Origin: Cranoglanis bouderius
Lineage: Eukaryota; Chordata; Actinopteri; Siluriformes; Cranoglanididae
Length of the DNA stretch: 64,000 bases
Reading direction: 5' to 3'
Assembly (NCBI GenBank): GCA_023630585.1
Contig: CM042566.1
Span: 12,964,754 to 13,028,753 of the forward strand
Part shown: piece after piece, positions 37,906 through 51,606 of the stretch
How the letters are laid out: every line of letters begins with the position of its first letter
Numbering within the stretch: position 1 is the stretch's first letter
Translations under genes and position numbers: made by a program
Notes under the pieces: generated by a model
What the model was told of the DNA's origin: nothing
Databases searched by the model: none
What the model saw: the letters and a program-made list of their open reading frames with translations, nothing else

Positions 37906-39680
37906 AAGCAAGGAACAGAAAGATAGTTAGGGTTGATTTGTACTAGTAGCTTCCCTAGCATGATGCTATAATCAATTTATTATTTATAAAGCACTATTAA
38001 AAACAACTACCGTTGATCAACGTGCTGTACAATAAAACATAACTTACCATCAAATACAATCAGACAGGCACAAAGTCGCACATGCCACAAAAACATATAC
38101 AGTAAAGCATCACATCACATATTACAGGCCAGATCAGCAATCAGATCAGTCGGCAATGCATTCTTTAAATTGGCTGAATATTTTCTTCTTTACACATTTA
38201 AACCAGACAAACTGAGTTACATCCAGTACTAGGGCATATTTAATTAGGTCCCATATGCATCATCCTAAAACCAGGACCAAATGAATAACAGACAAATATT
38301 ATTATGCTTTGCATGACATGTGTTGTGATCCAGTACTAATTAAACATTTAGTCTGTGCGAGTTGCTCAAAGGCTGACATAGCTGCGAGTTATAACAGTTG
38401 GATTTAGTTAGGCATGGAGTTCAGCGTCAGCAGAATGAAGTTCCAATACCATTCAAGTGTAGGGAGTAGAGCGGGACACATGACTTGGGGAATTGTTTGG
38501 AGCACATACCTAAAAGCACTCTCATACTACTATAATGCGATTTATTTTTCTGAGATTACTGCTAAGTTTTACTTACACACACACACACACGCACACACGC
38601 TAAGCAACTTAGACAGCATTAGATATAACATTAAAAATAGCAATTCTATCATAAACTAGTGATCGTATCTGACGTGAATCTCTTCCATGGGCACTTTCAG
38701 GAAGTCCATGCTACACCCGAGCAGATAAACACACTCTTACACATAATTCCTTCTCAGATAAACCAAGTGTGGCAGCAGAACAATGCAGACGCCCTTCCCT
38801 GTTCACCTCGACCGCCACATTTAACATTATTTACAGAAAGGAAAGACGACTCAGGAAACAGGTCAGAGAGAGCATAAATAGACACTTAACCCTCCTGTAG
38901 TGTTTAATCCTTAGCATTGTTGGGTCCCATTGCCAATTTAAATTTTACACCAATCCATTGTATTATAAAATCCCTAATATATCTGATCACATATGTGGAA
39001 TGCCAAACTTCTAGTTTCTACAACACTGTAGAACACAATTAAAACTCTTTGCTCTCATTCAAATGACACTTGTGAATTCATACTTCTGACATGGTGAAGC
39101 AAACACACAATACTCTTACAGTTCAAGTGGTTAAATGCAGGAAAACACTGTCACTAGGGAACGTGGACATATAAAACTGCAATATAACAGTATATTATGT
39201 AGACAATATAAAAGGCAAAGTGACACTGGAATGCAGACATAATTAGGGATATCTTAGCAGTTTTTTGTTGGATGTGTTGGAAAATTACTAAGAATATACA
39301 TATCTAATATTGTTGTGCATGTGCATCTTCTCATAAACAGTCAATATTGTAAGCAGAGCTTACAATCAGAAAATAAAAAAGTCCCAAGTCACAAAACATT
39401 GTCTCAGACTGACTGAGCACTACCAGAACAAAATGTAAGAACCATAACAATGTCTATTTTTATGTTTAATTTTTCATTATATTGTACCATGATAATAAAA
39501 TTTGAAATAGTTATAGTAAATGTTATGTTATACAGTAACATTATAATAACCTATAGCCCTGCTTACAGTGCTGAAAGTGTGTGAGGGGGGAGAACGCAGT
39601 TTCTATTGTTATGAAAACCTTCCAAGAAGTAAAGTCTGCTTAAAACAATGTTATAACTTCAGATTAACATATGTACTCAC
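37906..39680. other. Periaxin intron 1, 5' part; no gene seen
   Basis: Short open frames at 38414-38877 lack recognisable domains and splice logic. A (CA)n-like tract lies around 38575-38600. Confidence 0.4.
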
Positions 39681-39738
39681 CTGTGTTGGAGGATGGTGTC
39701 CAGCTGACACGAAAAATCCCTCTCAGACACTCACACAT
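39681..39738 (-). CDS. prx: Periaxin exon 1: start codon exon
   Basis: ATG at 39738-39736 opens MCECLRGIFRVSWTPSSNT, then one base before donor GTGAGT. The exon ends in phase 1, which fits exon 2. The MC-x-C start resembles the AHNAK2 N terminus as I remember it (MCDC), and periaxin-type mammalian proteins lack it. The frame is open for some distance upstream without another ATG that I could see. Intron 1 is about 14 kb and full of transposons. Less certain than the PDZ exons. Confidence 0.6.
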
Positions 39739-40949
39739 GATTGATAGAGATACAAAACACACTCTCAAACACTGTACACACAAACTAAACAGACACAGGG
39801 GTGAACTTAGCCCTGTTCTTCTCAGGTAGCTGGATTAGGCTGCTGGAGCAGATGAGAGAGAAGATCTGTGTTAAACCCCAATACATATGCAGTCTTCAAA
39901 CGTTGTAGTCCAGTCTGGGTATTCTGTATCCATCAGGGTACATCAACTAGATGATATGCTGTTGTGGTGCATTGTGGAACTTCATGAGTGCTGGATATTA
40001 TAATGATATGCAGCATTAAAAAAGGCTGCAGTCATGAAACTGTGAACTATATAGTGAACAGGGTGTGGTTACCAAAATCCAGAGCAAAAGAGAAAGAGAG
40101 ACAGGGGGAATCATGGATGGAGAGAACCAGGACTAGAGTGATAGAAGATGAGGGTGAACAACACAGAATGGAGCGTTAGCAGTTTGAGTCAGCAGATTGT
40201 GGTGTGCTAAAGCCACCAGCCTTTTGTTCCCTATTTTAACTTGGATTAGTGAAATAAACAGCCCTCAACATCAGACAGAGATCAACAGTAGTGATAAAAA
40301 CAGAGCAAAGAAAAACATTCAACCACTCACACAGGCAAAAACAAATCCACGTTTTTACCTCATTGTATTCCTTCTAGTTCAAAATGACTCTGAACATGTC
40401 TAAAAAATACTTTAAATAAAATCTGACTTTACAAAGAATAGGAAAAAACAATCCTTAAAATCTTAATATTATTTCAACTGTAGTAAAAATTTCAAATGGG
40501 ACCAAAACATTAAAAAACACCAGAATGCAATAAAAATATTGCATGTTTTCAGCATACCTTACTAATATTTTACACACAAAATAAACCAATATATCAGCTT
40601 TGCTTAAAGTTTGTGTGCTATCCAAAGCTATTCAGACCAGCTTCATTCCTGACACTTCTTTCATTCATTTCAGCACATAAAATCAAGATGTAACCACCTC
40701 CCAATAAACATATTTTTCATACGTATCCAAACTGAAAACTGTAAGCAGATATTTTGTGATATACTGAAATACTGTACTGGATATATCAGAAATGTATCAT
40801 AACTCAGAATTGTATTTATCCCAGCTCTAACAGCAATACGGTTAACTTATCAATTCTATAATCCTATAACATATTAACTAAAGAGTGACAGTGAAATTGC
40901 AAAGACTAATGAATAATGTAATTACTACAGATGCAATTATATACAGAGG
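39739..40949. other. Upstream region of periaxin exon 1; nothing else recognised
   Basis: Presumably 5' UTR and promoter for the minus-strand periaxin gene. I see no CpG cluster or convincing TATA/initiator pair. A non-coding first exon could lie further upstream. Confidence 0.35.
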
Positions 40950-41150
40950 TGTGACAAACTGAACACCTATGGGAGATTTTAGACCAGCGTGTTAGACAGT
41001 GCTTTCTACCACAATCATCAAAACACCAATTGGTGGAATATCCTTTGGAAGGATGGTGTACAAGATCAAGAATCTTATAGAATCAATGGCAAGGCACAGT
41101 CTGTGTCACCTGTCTGTGTGTATACATCTCTACAAACACTTGGTTGGTAG
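40950..41150 (+). mobile_element. Tc1-like 3' fragment
   Basis: Contains aactgaacacctatgggaga and a ggaatatcctttggaaggat stretch. Both match the family represented more fully at 55190-55600. Only the last part of the transposase is present. Confidence 0.5.
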
Positions 41151-41162
41151 GTAGGTAGGTAG

Positions 41163-42553
41163 TGTGGATATTTAAAAGGTCTACACACCCTTATTAAAAT
41201 TGCATGTTTTTGTGATATAAAGAATTAAACCAATATAAATCATGTCAGATTTTTCCCCACCTTAAAATTCAAGTGAAAAACAAAAATGTTTTAAGGATTT
41301 TTTTTTTACATGGATTAAAAATTACGGTTGCATAAGTGTGCAAACAATTTTATAATGAGGCAAGTGACTGTGCTCAGAATTAACCAATCACACTGCAACA
41401 ATTTCAAAAGTAATTACCATACATCTCCCATCAATTACATGATTCTTATTAACCCTGAATCAAGATCACCTGTTTCTGTAAGGTTTTCTTGACATCTTCT
41501 TGGTTTCATCTGCCATGGACCACAAAGAGCTTACAAAGCATGTACTTGATCTCAGAGTTGAAAGATATCAATCATGAGAGGGGTACAAAAAAAAAAAAAA
41601 AACATTAGATGTACGATGGACCAGCGTGAAGGCCATCATGAAGTGGAGAAAATGAGGAATCACAGTGACATTACCAAGAACAGGACGTCCCTCCAAAACT
41701 GATGAAAAGAAAAACGAAAACCTATCATGAGGCTGCCAAGAGATCTACGGCAACATTAAAGAAGCTGCAGAAATATCTGGCCATTGCTGGTCGCTACCTG
41801 CATGTGACAACAATCTCTTGTATTCTTCACATGTTTGGGCTATGAGGTAGGGTGGCTAGACAGAGGCCCTTTCTTGTGGAAAAAAAGCCTAAGCCCTCTG
41901 ACATTTTGCCAAACCATGTAGGGAATTGTGCTATGGTCTGATAAGACCAAGGTACAACTTTTTGGGCATAATTCTAAAAGATATGTTTGGGACAAAAACA
42001 AGACAGCTTATCACGCAAAGAACACCATGCCAATGGTGAAGCATGGTGGTGGCAACATTATACTATGGGGCTGCTTCTCCTCAGCTGGGACTGGGGCACT
42101 AGTCAAGATAGAAGGTAAATTTATAGCAGATGATAGAAAATTTTTTTTTTTTTTTTCACAAAACTGGCAAGCCTCTGTTAGACAGCTGAAGAAAAATCCA
42201 AGTCAACAAAGGAATGGCTTCAGAAGAAGAAGATTGATGTTTTGGAATGGCCCAGTCAGAGCCCAGATCTAAAGTCCTATCAAAAGCCTGTAGTATGACA
42301 ATAAGAGGGAGGTGCACAGGAGACCTCCTCACAATTTGATAGATCTGGAGCATTTCTGCAAGGAGTAGAATAAGACTCTTACCCAAAAAGCCTGAGTGCT
42401 GTATTACAGGGGTGTTCACACTTATGCAACCAGGTTATTGAAGTTTTTTGTTGCTGTTGGTGGTTGCTATAAGGTGGAAAAAGATCTGGCATGATTTATC
42501 TTAGTTTCATTATTTACATCACAAAAACCTGCAATTTTACCCGGGGTTTGCGA
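41163..42553 (+). mobile_element. Tc1-like element, same family as 4211-5693, degenerate
   Basis: Left terminus tttaaaaggtctacacaccc; right side ends in catcacaaaaacctgcaatt, the inverted counterpart. A 114-residue open piece at 41928-42272 carries LWSDKTKVQLF and [22 protein letters not shown]-run at 42141 and deletions remove the second catalytic Asp region. Inactive. Confidence 0.8.
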
Positions 42554-43837
42554 TATTATGGCAAATCAGAGCTCATCATCTTAACATTCTTAAACATTCA
42601 TATACCCAACATTAATATAAACACAATCCAGGATAAAAAAAACAAAAAAAAAACAAAAACAAAACATAAGTGGTGGAAAAAATATTTTATGATTTGAGGT
42701 ACATTTGTAAAGAATATAGGACTACAGCTTTCTCCTTTTGTAATAAATTAATCTATCATCATCTATTTTTATAACTATTTTTATTTGTTTCAGTGGACAA
42801 TTTAACAAATTACAAAGAAATCTGACACATTTAAATAATAGCACAAGAAGCTCAGAGTGACAAAATCAAATGCAATGGCTAAGGTGTACATCACGTGTTT
42901 TCACAAACCAGTCAAATCCCAATGGATAAAACCAATGCTCCAGGGGGTCTCCCATTAGACAGAAAAGCACTCTTCACAGAGATTCAACAGCAGCTGGTCT
43001 GAACTAAATACAAAAAAAAAAAGACAGAATGAGAGCGAGAATGAGAGAGAGAGAGAAACTTTACTCTCTATAAAACTATACTATGACTCTTTGCATTAAC
43101 ATTACATTTTAAAATACTTGAAAAACAATCAACAAATTCTATTTTGGTTCTGAACAGAAGTTTTATTTATGTGAAATTGTACTAAGAATTATCTCCAGAG
43201 TGAAATCAAGGGTGGGTTACAACATGGACCACCAAAACACACTGAGATATAATCTTATTGAGTGTAATTTGCACGTAGCCAAACAAAACAACACATCCAG
43301 TCTCAAATCATATGGGTCGTCTCTGTGCTTATATACACAGCCCAAAGCTCACAAGAGACATTTCTGGAGTCTCAAGCTGTACTCAAGGGTAACTCCACTC
43401 ACTTTACAATCCAGGGCAGAAATTCTGTTCACATATAGACAGGGTAAAAAAAAAAAAGTCAATTACTTATACTTTGTACAGCTTATAGTGGTCAAAAGCT
43501 TTAACTAAATAACTAAAGTGATCACAGACTTGGGGTTCCTGGGATTTCAAATTCCAACACCACCAAACCTCTTCTTTCAACTTAATTAGCCAAGCCCAGG
43601 TATAGTGGTGGAATTTAGTAAACACACAACTGTATTGGATGGCAATTCGACACACGTCATCATAGTATCTTGTACCTAAACCTTTACAAAGAGGCATGTT
43701 ATTTCTTTTGTTGTATGCAATATTTAAATTCAGTGAAGGTCTTTAAAAACTTAAATATGTTCATAGTGTGTGTGTGTATAAGTAGAGGAGTTCCAAGAGC
43801 ATGTAGGTGAGTCTAGCCAGTAATTAAAGTGCAGGAG

Positions 43838-43840
<3 letters not shown>
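42554..43840. other. Unassigned; weak minus-strand exon candidates
   Basis: A minus-strand open frame at 43467-43697 (contains GTRYYDDVCRIAIQY) is preceded by a plausible acceptor. A potential donor (gtgagt) lies near 43400, and a polyadenylation-like AATAAA lies around 42784-42789 on the minus strand. I recognise no protein family, so these may be chance. Confidence 0.2.

Positions 43841-43904
<64 letters not shown>
43841..43904. repeat. (CA)n microsatellite
   Basis: About 31 uninterrupted CA units. Confidence 0.95.
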
Positions 43905-43905
<1 letters not shown>

Positions 43906-44049
43906 TAACAAAGTAATGTTTACTGAATCTTCCAATCCAAATAAGTAACACATTAGGAGTTTTGCATTTATTTAATAACTACATTTTAAAACAAATGCAG
44001 TGTAGTTTTATTAATCAGAAGTTTCAGTTATTAAAGTAAGATTTAATTG

Positions 44050-44391
44050 AAATATTCAATTCTATCAAATGATTTGAACAACCAGAAGATAGTCAAAGTT
44101 CACACCTTCGCCGAGCTATGGGAAAGAAAGGGTAATGAGTCATTTAGTAGCAGAAAGAATCTATTGGTGACCCGAGTCGATTCACTGAAAAGAGCCGGAA
44201 ATCTTCTAAGATGCTCTAGAAATGACATTTTCCAACTGAGAGTGAAAAACCTCCCCATTTCAGGCAGTGGAACTGTCCAGCCCCAGTCACGCACAGGCAG
44301 CTGGCACGTACCATATTCACTGGTGGGGCCGCCAGTGCAGATTATCAGAGAAAACATACGGATTAATACCCATATGTTAAAAACCGGTTAA
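44050..44391. other. Unexplained segment open on both strands
   Basis: A region with several CpG sites in an otherwise CpG-poor interval. It is open for 114 codons on the plus strand and 85 on the minus strand. Motifs such as gagtcgattcactgaaaaga recall short interspersed fish repeats. No family was recognised for either translation. Confidence 0.25.
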
Positions 44392-44744
44392 TAAATATGC
44401 CATTCAAACTTGAGAGCTTCTGGTAAAATGATAATTATAACAGTAAGTCTACAATTACTCGAACCAAAGAAAAATCTAACGAAAATAACCAGCAGTAACT
44501 AGGTCGATGAATTCGTGCTTACAAAATAAGTCTTTCAGTAATGCCGCAGTCATCATCTGTCCGTTTTATTACGCGTCATTAGTATTTATAAAAGAGAGTT
44601 ACTCTTTATACACCGCCATCAAACTGCGCAAACTTTTCATTGTTGTTCCAAAAGTTGACCTTAGCGCGTGCCAAAGCTTAAAATGGACACTGAACAAACT
44701 TTGAATCACGCTTTGTATATTTCCAGTGAAAGGTAAATGAACAA

Positions 44745-44900
44745 GGTCCCTTTATATCGAATGGAATGAATGAAAGACCGTGTGGAGGAAGGAACCTACC
44801 GCCATGTTGCTCCAACGTCTGGAAAGTACGCGTGGTTGCCAGATTGATGCGATTCAACTACGCATTCAAACTGAGGCGGGTTTTCAGTTGTGATATCTGA
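44745..44900 (-). promoter_or_regulatory. Candidate promoter and first exon (Met-Ala, then donor)
   Basis: CpG sites are concentrated here (tacgcgtgg, ccaacgtctgg, tgcgattc). On the minus strand ATGGCG at 44805-44800 is followed at once by a good donor, GTAGGT, a layout common in housekeeping genes. The downstream exons were not found with confidence. It could also be a non-coding first exon for periaxin, or a shared promoter with the HIPK4-like locus on the other strand. Confidence 0.3.
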
Positions 44901-45264
44901 CTGCTGTATATTTACAATCAGTTTTGTATCAGATACTGTAGTAGTAACAGCCAAGTGTGGCTAAATACATCAACATATAAGCACAAGTAAAGCAAAATGA
45001 GATCTTTTTGCATCAATAAGGTGGTATGGCAGTTGGTTACAGTTACAGTTACAGAAGATGTGGTTCGATCCTCAGCGTCAGTTTTTCTGTGTGTCTGTGT
45101 TTACTGTGTTCTCTGTACGTGTCTGCCATGTACTATCTTTGAAAAACATGCCATTGAGTGGATTGGCTACTCTTAATTGGCCCTAGGTGTGACTGAGTAA
45201 GTGAGTGTGCACTGGTGATAGACCGGTGTCCTGTCCAGTGTGTATTCCTGTCTTGGGTCCAGGA

Positions 45265-45485
45265 TGGTAAAATGGTGGCACAGTGGTTAAGGCTTAGGAT
45301 TACTGATCGGATGATCGTTTGATTCAGAGGAGTTCAAATCACAGCAGTGCCAGGAAGCCATGTTTGGGTCCTTGAGCAAGACCCTCAACCCTCAGTAGTG
45401 TACCCTCAGCTCAGTGGTATCCTGTATCATTGCAAGTCATGTTGGATGAAAGCATCAGCCAATTGAGCAAATGTAAATGTTCCCA
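45265..45485 (+). mobile_element. tRNA-derived SINE, diverged copy
   Basis: Shares gcacagtggttaaggctta (A-box part), gaggagttcaaatcacagca (B-box part) and a cttgagcaagaccctcaacc body with the SINE at 32920. It lies just upstream of the HIPK4-like frame, in the same orientation. Confidence 0.75.
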
Positions 45486-45668
45486 GGATAGGATCTTGCA
45501 AAAGTCAGTGCTAATGCACTGTTAGCTTGAAGATAAAAAGGTACAAGTATCCACATGCTATCACAGAATGATTTAGTATTGTGATAGCACCTTTTACAAG
45601 TTCTGGAATTATTTACCAGACTGTTTATTATCTAAATAAAGTGAGGAAGAGCAGAGCATGAAGAGAAA

Positions 45669-46220
45669 ATGTCTGTTATCTGTTCACAAACTGAAGTGTA
45701 TCACATTCTTGAGGTGCTGGGGAATGGCACATTTGGAAAAGTAGTAAAATGCTGGAGACAGAGCGACGGAGAGCAGGTGGCTGTCAAAATCATGACTCAC
45801 GATGCCATTGGGAGCCAGTTGATCAAAAATGAGCTGAAGCTGATCGCCACCATGTTACAGTCCAACCTCAAGAATACTCATATAGTTCACTTTTTTGAGG
45901 CCTTTTGTGACCCGATTCAGCATTACTTGGTGTTTGAGATGCTGGAGAAAAACCTATACGAGGTGCAAAAGGAGAACGGTTTCAGGCCTTTACCTGTGCG
46001 CAACATCAGGACTGTTACTTGCCAGATGCTGACAGCATTAGCTAAACTCAGAGAACTGGCCATCATTCACGCCAACCTCAAACCTGAAAACATCATGATT
46101 GTTAAACAGCAGCGCTTTCCATTCAGGGTCAAACTGATTGATTTTGGCTCATTCAGCATTTTCAGTGACGTGCGCTTTGTCAAAGAGTCCTACATCCAGT
46201 CCAGGTTTGGAAAAAACTGA
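45669..46220 (+). pseudogene. hipk4: HIPK4-like protein kinase, N-terminal part only
   Basis: A 183-residue open frame strongly resembling the start of HIPK4. Seen: glycine loop GNGTFGKV (19-25), VAVK with Lys40, KNELKL with Glu55, HANLKPEN (134-141), LIDFGS with Asp158, and VKESYIQSRF before the frame ends GKN-stop. Family members read HAD at the catalytic loop; here Asp136 is Asn. A donor-like AG/GTTTGG sits at 46204-46206, where a longer gene would splice, but no APE motif or C-lobe is visible downstream. HIPK4 kinases are dual-specificity enzymes of the DYRK group. Either a relic or the first exon of a gene with distant exons; I favour a relic. Confidence 0.75.
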
Positions 46221-46360
46221 GCAAAGCATCTGTCTCTCTGTCTGATGTGGCTAGCAACTTTTCAGTGTCAGAAAACTTAAAATGTGTGTAATTGCTGTGT
46301 GCAAATGTGTGTAAATATGTTAATGAGCTCATGGGCTGAATCAGCAGCATACACTACACC

Positions 46361-46548
46361 GGTGGTCACCAACCCTCTTCTTTGAGATCTACCTTCCTGT
46401 AGGTTTCATCTCCAGCCAAAATCTAACACCTGTTTTAGTTGATCAGGAACTTCTTAAGACAGTGATTAGATGGTCAGGTGGGCACGTTTATGTTTGGAGC
46501 GAAAGTCTTCAGGAAGGTAGATATCCACAAACAGGGTTGGTGACCACT
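46361..46548. mobile_element. Palindromic MITE
   Basis: Outer ends ggtggtcaccaaccct and agggttggtgaccac pair as inverted repeats, and inner parts also pair (gatctaccttcctgtaggtt with its complement near 46515). At about 188 bp with no coding capacity, it is a foldback MITE. Confidence 0.8.
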
Positions 46549-48150
46549 ACACGAACACAGCCATTTAACCCCATTACTTAATGAATAAATGAAAACAAAT
46601 TAAACACACTAAAATATGCATTAGGGAATTGGGAAACACTACCTTAACACATTAACTGTATCCTCATGAAGGGTATATTAAAGAGCTGATGAGTTAATTC
46701 TTGAGTTTTAGAAATGTCTAACATGGGGATAGCAAGAATTAAGTGATTTGAAAACACTGATCTGTCACACCTAACACCGATTTTACTTTCTTGAAAGGTG
46801 TGTTTATGGGCTGAATCAGATGTGTTAGTGTGTTAGAGCAGGACAATCATTTCTAGTGAGGATCTGCTTAAGTATATTGCATTATCATTAATTAACGATA
46901 ATCTAGAACTGCTTACATTAAAGCACATCTGTACTACACCAATTTCTCAAGAAACGGTTACAGAAGAGCCTTGCTGGAAAAAAGTGAGTAAAAGTATTTA
47001 TTCACTGAAAGGAAACACAAAAACATAATAGGTACAAATGGTAATGCATTTCAAGTAACAGATTTAAGGCAGCTAAATGACAGCAGCATAATTATTCTGA
47101 GATTTCTGGGCATCAGTGACCAGCCTTACCTGAGAAAATAAAATTCATACCAGTTTAATTAAACATTTCTACTAAAATATTAATAAAACACATGCATCTG
47201 CCCAGGTACAGGATTTAAATTCCCTTTGTTACAAAAGACAAAAAAAGTAGGAGGTTTCTGCAGCTGTAAGAGCGATAGTTTGGTAAAAGAAAGCATTACT
47301 GCCTTCAGTGCATCATCAGTCAACAGCTAAGACGTGCTTGATCTGAAGTTTGCTTCTTTAGGTTTTCACTGCAGCTACAAAAGCAATGTAGATAACAAGT
47401 AAGGCAAACTTATTATCAACCAAATCACTTCTAACATACATTTCTGCCTTTACCCTTTGGAAGTCAGAAATCCACACCTCCTACCTGGACACCAAACACG
47501 TCTTGGCGGATAGACTACATTTGGAGTGGAGGAACAATTTTTATTTTTGGCCAAACCATCGCTTTGCGCCAAAGTGCAAGTGGATTATAATGCTATCTGT
47601 AATAACTGAGTCATGCAGGAAAAAGGAAATTAAATATGTCTCTATTTTCAAGTGAAGATGTAAAAATTCCTTACTGAAGTTCCCTCAGTTATGTTCATTA
47701 TATGTTATGGTTTATGTAGTGCAAGGAGAAAACATTTGATTGTGCACTGGACTGAACAGCATGCCCAATGTGTGGAACATGTCTTCCAATCGTTTTTTTT
47801 TTTTTTTTTTTTAAAACTTCTCCTCATTGGCTTTCCTGTAGTTGCAATCTTATTCTGCTCTCATCTCAAGTGAAGTTGGTTAGATAAATGCTGGAATCAA
47901 GTCAACATCTCTATAGAATTTAGAAACACAAGTAAACCAAAAGGCAACCTGCTGCCATCTGATTGAAACATTTATCTTTCATTATCTGGGTTCAGGTTGT
48001 GTTTTATTATGTTACATGTCAACTTGCATTTTTTTTTTTTTTTTAGTGTAAAGGCAACCAAGTGTGTAAATCTGAGAGGAAACACTTGGCTACATTGTTC
48101 CAGATGCAAAGGTTGAGTGTGTTCCCAGATACACCTCCCCTTACATGGCC
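46549..48150. other. Intergenic; nothing recognised
   Basis: No kinase C-lobe exon, other gene or element edge was seen. A 43-bp segment at 46645-46687 recurs in inverted orientation in a PLD3 intron. T-runs occur at 47792 and 48030. Confidence 0.45.
46645..46687. repeat. 43-bp segment duplicated (inverted) at 53631-53673
   Basis: All 43 bases match the reverse complement of 53631-53673, and the flanks differ immediately. See the finding on a templated insertion. Confidence 0.85.
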
Positions 48151-48683
48151 TACACTCTTAAAAATAAAGGTTCTTCAATGGTTCTTTACAGCACCATAGG
48201 TTCTGCAAAGAATCTTCTTCTTGTCAAGAACCATTTTTCATTAATATAGGGTTCTTGAGTTGAGCTATATGGTTCTTTGGAGATTAAAAACCAAGTTCTT
48301 TATTTTTCATTATATGTTCTTCAGAGCAGTGCATTGGTTCTTCAAGGTATTATCCCTTAACAGGTTAAAGTGAAACCTATAAAAGGTCTTTGTGGGACTG
48401 GAAAAGGCTCTCCTGGCAGGCATCACTCTTAAGAACCTTACTTTGGTTCCTTAAAGCCCTACCTAAGAGTTTTTATTTTTGTTTGGAGAACTTATGATAA
48501 CATGGTTCCTTGTGACACTGCTGTGAAAAACCATTTGCGGGTTCTTCAGCACCAGTAAATAAATGGTCCTCTGAAGAACTTGAGAGTAAAATGTTCTTTG
48601 TGCAACTTAAAAGGGTTTTCCTATGGCATCAGGCTGAAAAACCCTTTTTGGTTCCATCTGGAACCTTTATTTTTAAGAGTGTA
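48151..48683. mobile_element. MITE with tacactcttaaaaataaagg termini
   Basis: Inverted ends: tacactcttaaaaataaagg on the left and cctttatttttaagagtgta on the right. The 533-bp interior repeats ggttctt-like phrases and is non-coding. It begins 84 bases past the PLD3 stop codon, and its terminus supplies an AATAAA on the PLD3 strand (48666-48671). Confidence 0.88.
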
Positions 48684-48766
48684 GGTGTTAGTTGAAGTTG
48701 ATGAGGCCGTGTTAAAACGACACTGGAACACAAGGGAGTTTTAAGGCACCCCCTGCTGGTTCTGTG

Positions 48767-48960
48767 TTATATTTCACATATATGTTTGAGGTCGCTGTTG
48801 TGGTTGAGTGGAGTGCTGTAGGGAGAATCCCAGTCTCTTTCAAACACAGCCTGCAGCTGTTCGCTCACTGTGGATTCTGATGACGAGGTCGAAGTCTGAT
48901 TCACCACTAATGCTGAGCCCGCTGTGTTCACAAAGTAATCACCAGACCAGTTTGACGTTC
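48767..48960 (-). CDS. pld3: PLD3 exon 10 (C terminus)
   Basis: After acceptor ttgtgcag, the split Gly codon continues TSNWSGDYFVNTAG, the motif after the second HKD, then EQLQAVFERDWDSPYS and stop TAA at 48769-48767. The length and order fit the PLD3/PLD4 C terminus. An NxT/NxS-rich stretch (NQTSTSSS) is a likely glycosylation site. Confidence 0.93.
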
Positions 48961-49360
48961 CTGCACAACATAGAGGGAATAAAGAAAATTTGATTAGCTA
49001 ATATATAATCCTTGCACTCTACAACTTCATGGGTGAATGCTGCATCCAGGACGCTGTGCATCATGTAATTCCAGCATCAAGAATTAATATCCAGAGGACA
49101 TAGAAAAACGCTGATACGTTAAAGAGAAATTATTGTGCTGCACTGATAATCACAGAAAATATTTTGGTGTCTGGTTTATATGATTTGGTTCTTCAATGTA
49201 GAAGATTTAGTGAATAAAACAATGTGTTAAATAAAATATTATGGATGATTTCACTGTTTTGAAAAGTAGTGTATTTAGTGTATATACTGTATGTTATGTG
49301 TTAAATCCTCATCAGGTTTTCTAGGCTGCAGGTAAGACTTAGACTTTTGATGGTGCTTGA
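48961..49360. other. PLD3 intron 9, 3' part; nothing recognised
   Basis: No repeat edge or exon seen. Confidence 0.45.
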
Positions 49361-50994
<1,634 letters not shown>

Positions 50995-51070
50995 TGCAGA
51001 TTTTTTTTTTTTAATTTCATTATAAATATGACAGGTGGAATTCAGAAAAAGAAACCATTAGCACTACATA

Positions 51071-51606
51071 TACACTATATGCCCAAAAGTTTGGGGACAT
51101 TTGACCATCACATCCATATGTAACTTTTGAACATCCAATTCCATATTTAATCCCTCTTTGTTGTTATAATAACCTCCACTTGCCTGGGAAGGCTTTCCAC
51201 TAGATCTTGGAGCGTGGCTGTGGGGATTTGCCCATTTAGCCACAAGAGCATTAGTGAGGTCAGACAATGATATTAGGTGAGGAGGCCTGCGGTGCAGTTG
51301 GCATTCCAGTTCACCCCAGAGGTGTTCAGTAAAGTTGAGGTCAGGGCCCTGTGCAGGCCTCTCGAGTTCATCGACTCCAACCTTGTCAACAAACAATGTA
51401 TTCATGGACCTCGCTTTGTGCACAGGGGCATTGTCATGCTGAAACAGGTTTTGGCCTCTTGGTTCCAGTAAGGGAAATTATAACGCTACAGAATACAAAG
51501 ACATTCTGTACAATTGTGTGCTTCCAACATTGTGGCAACAGCTTAGGGAAGAACCACATAAAAGTGTGATGGTCATGTAGCCACAAACCTTTGGCCATAT
51601 AGTGTA
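51071..51606 (-). mobile_element. Short Tc1-like derivative in PLD3 intron 9
   Basis: Termini tacactatatgcccaaaagt and acctttggccatatagtgta are inverted copies. The 536-bp interior keeps a minus-strand transposase end (contains RPAQGPDLNFTEHLWGELE) with the N-terminal part deleted. Non-autonomous. Confidence 0.85.

Noticed and set aside
38414..38877. Two adjacent open frames in periaxin intron 1
   Set aside because: No recognisable domain, no splice sites in phase, and contain a CA tract; likely chance.
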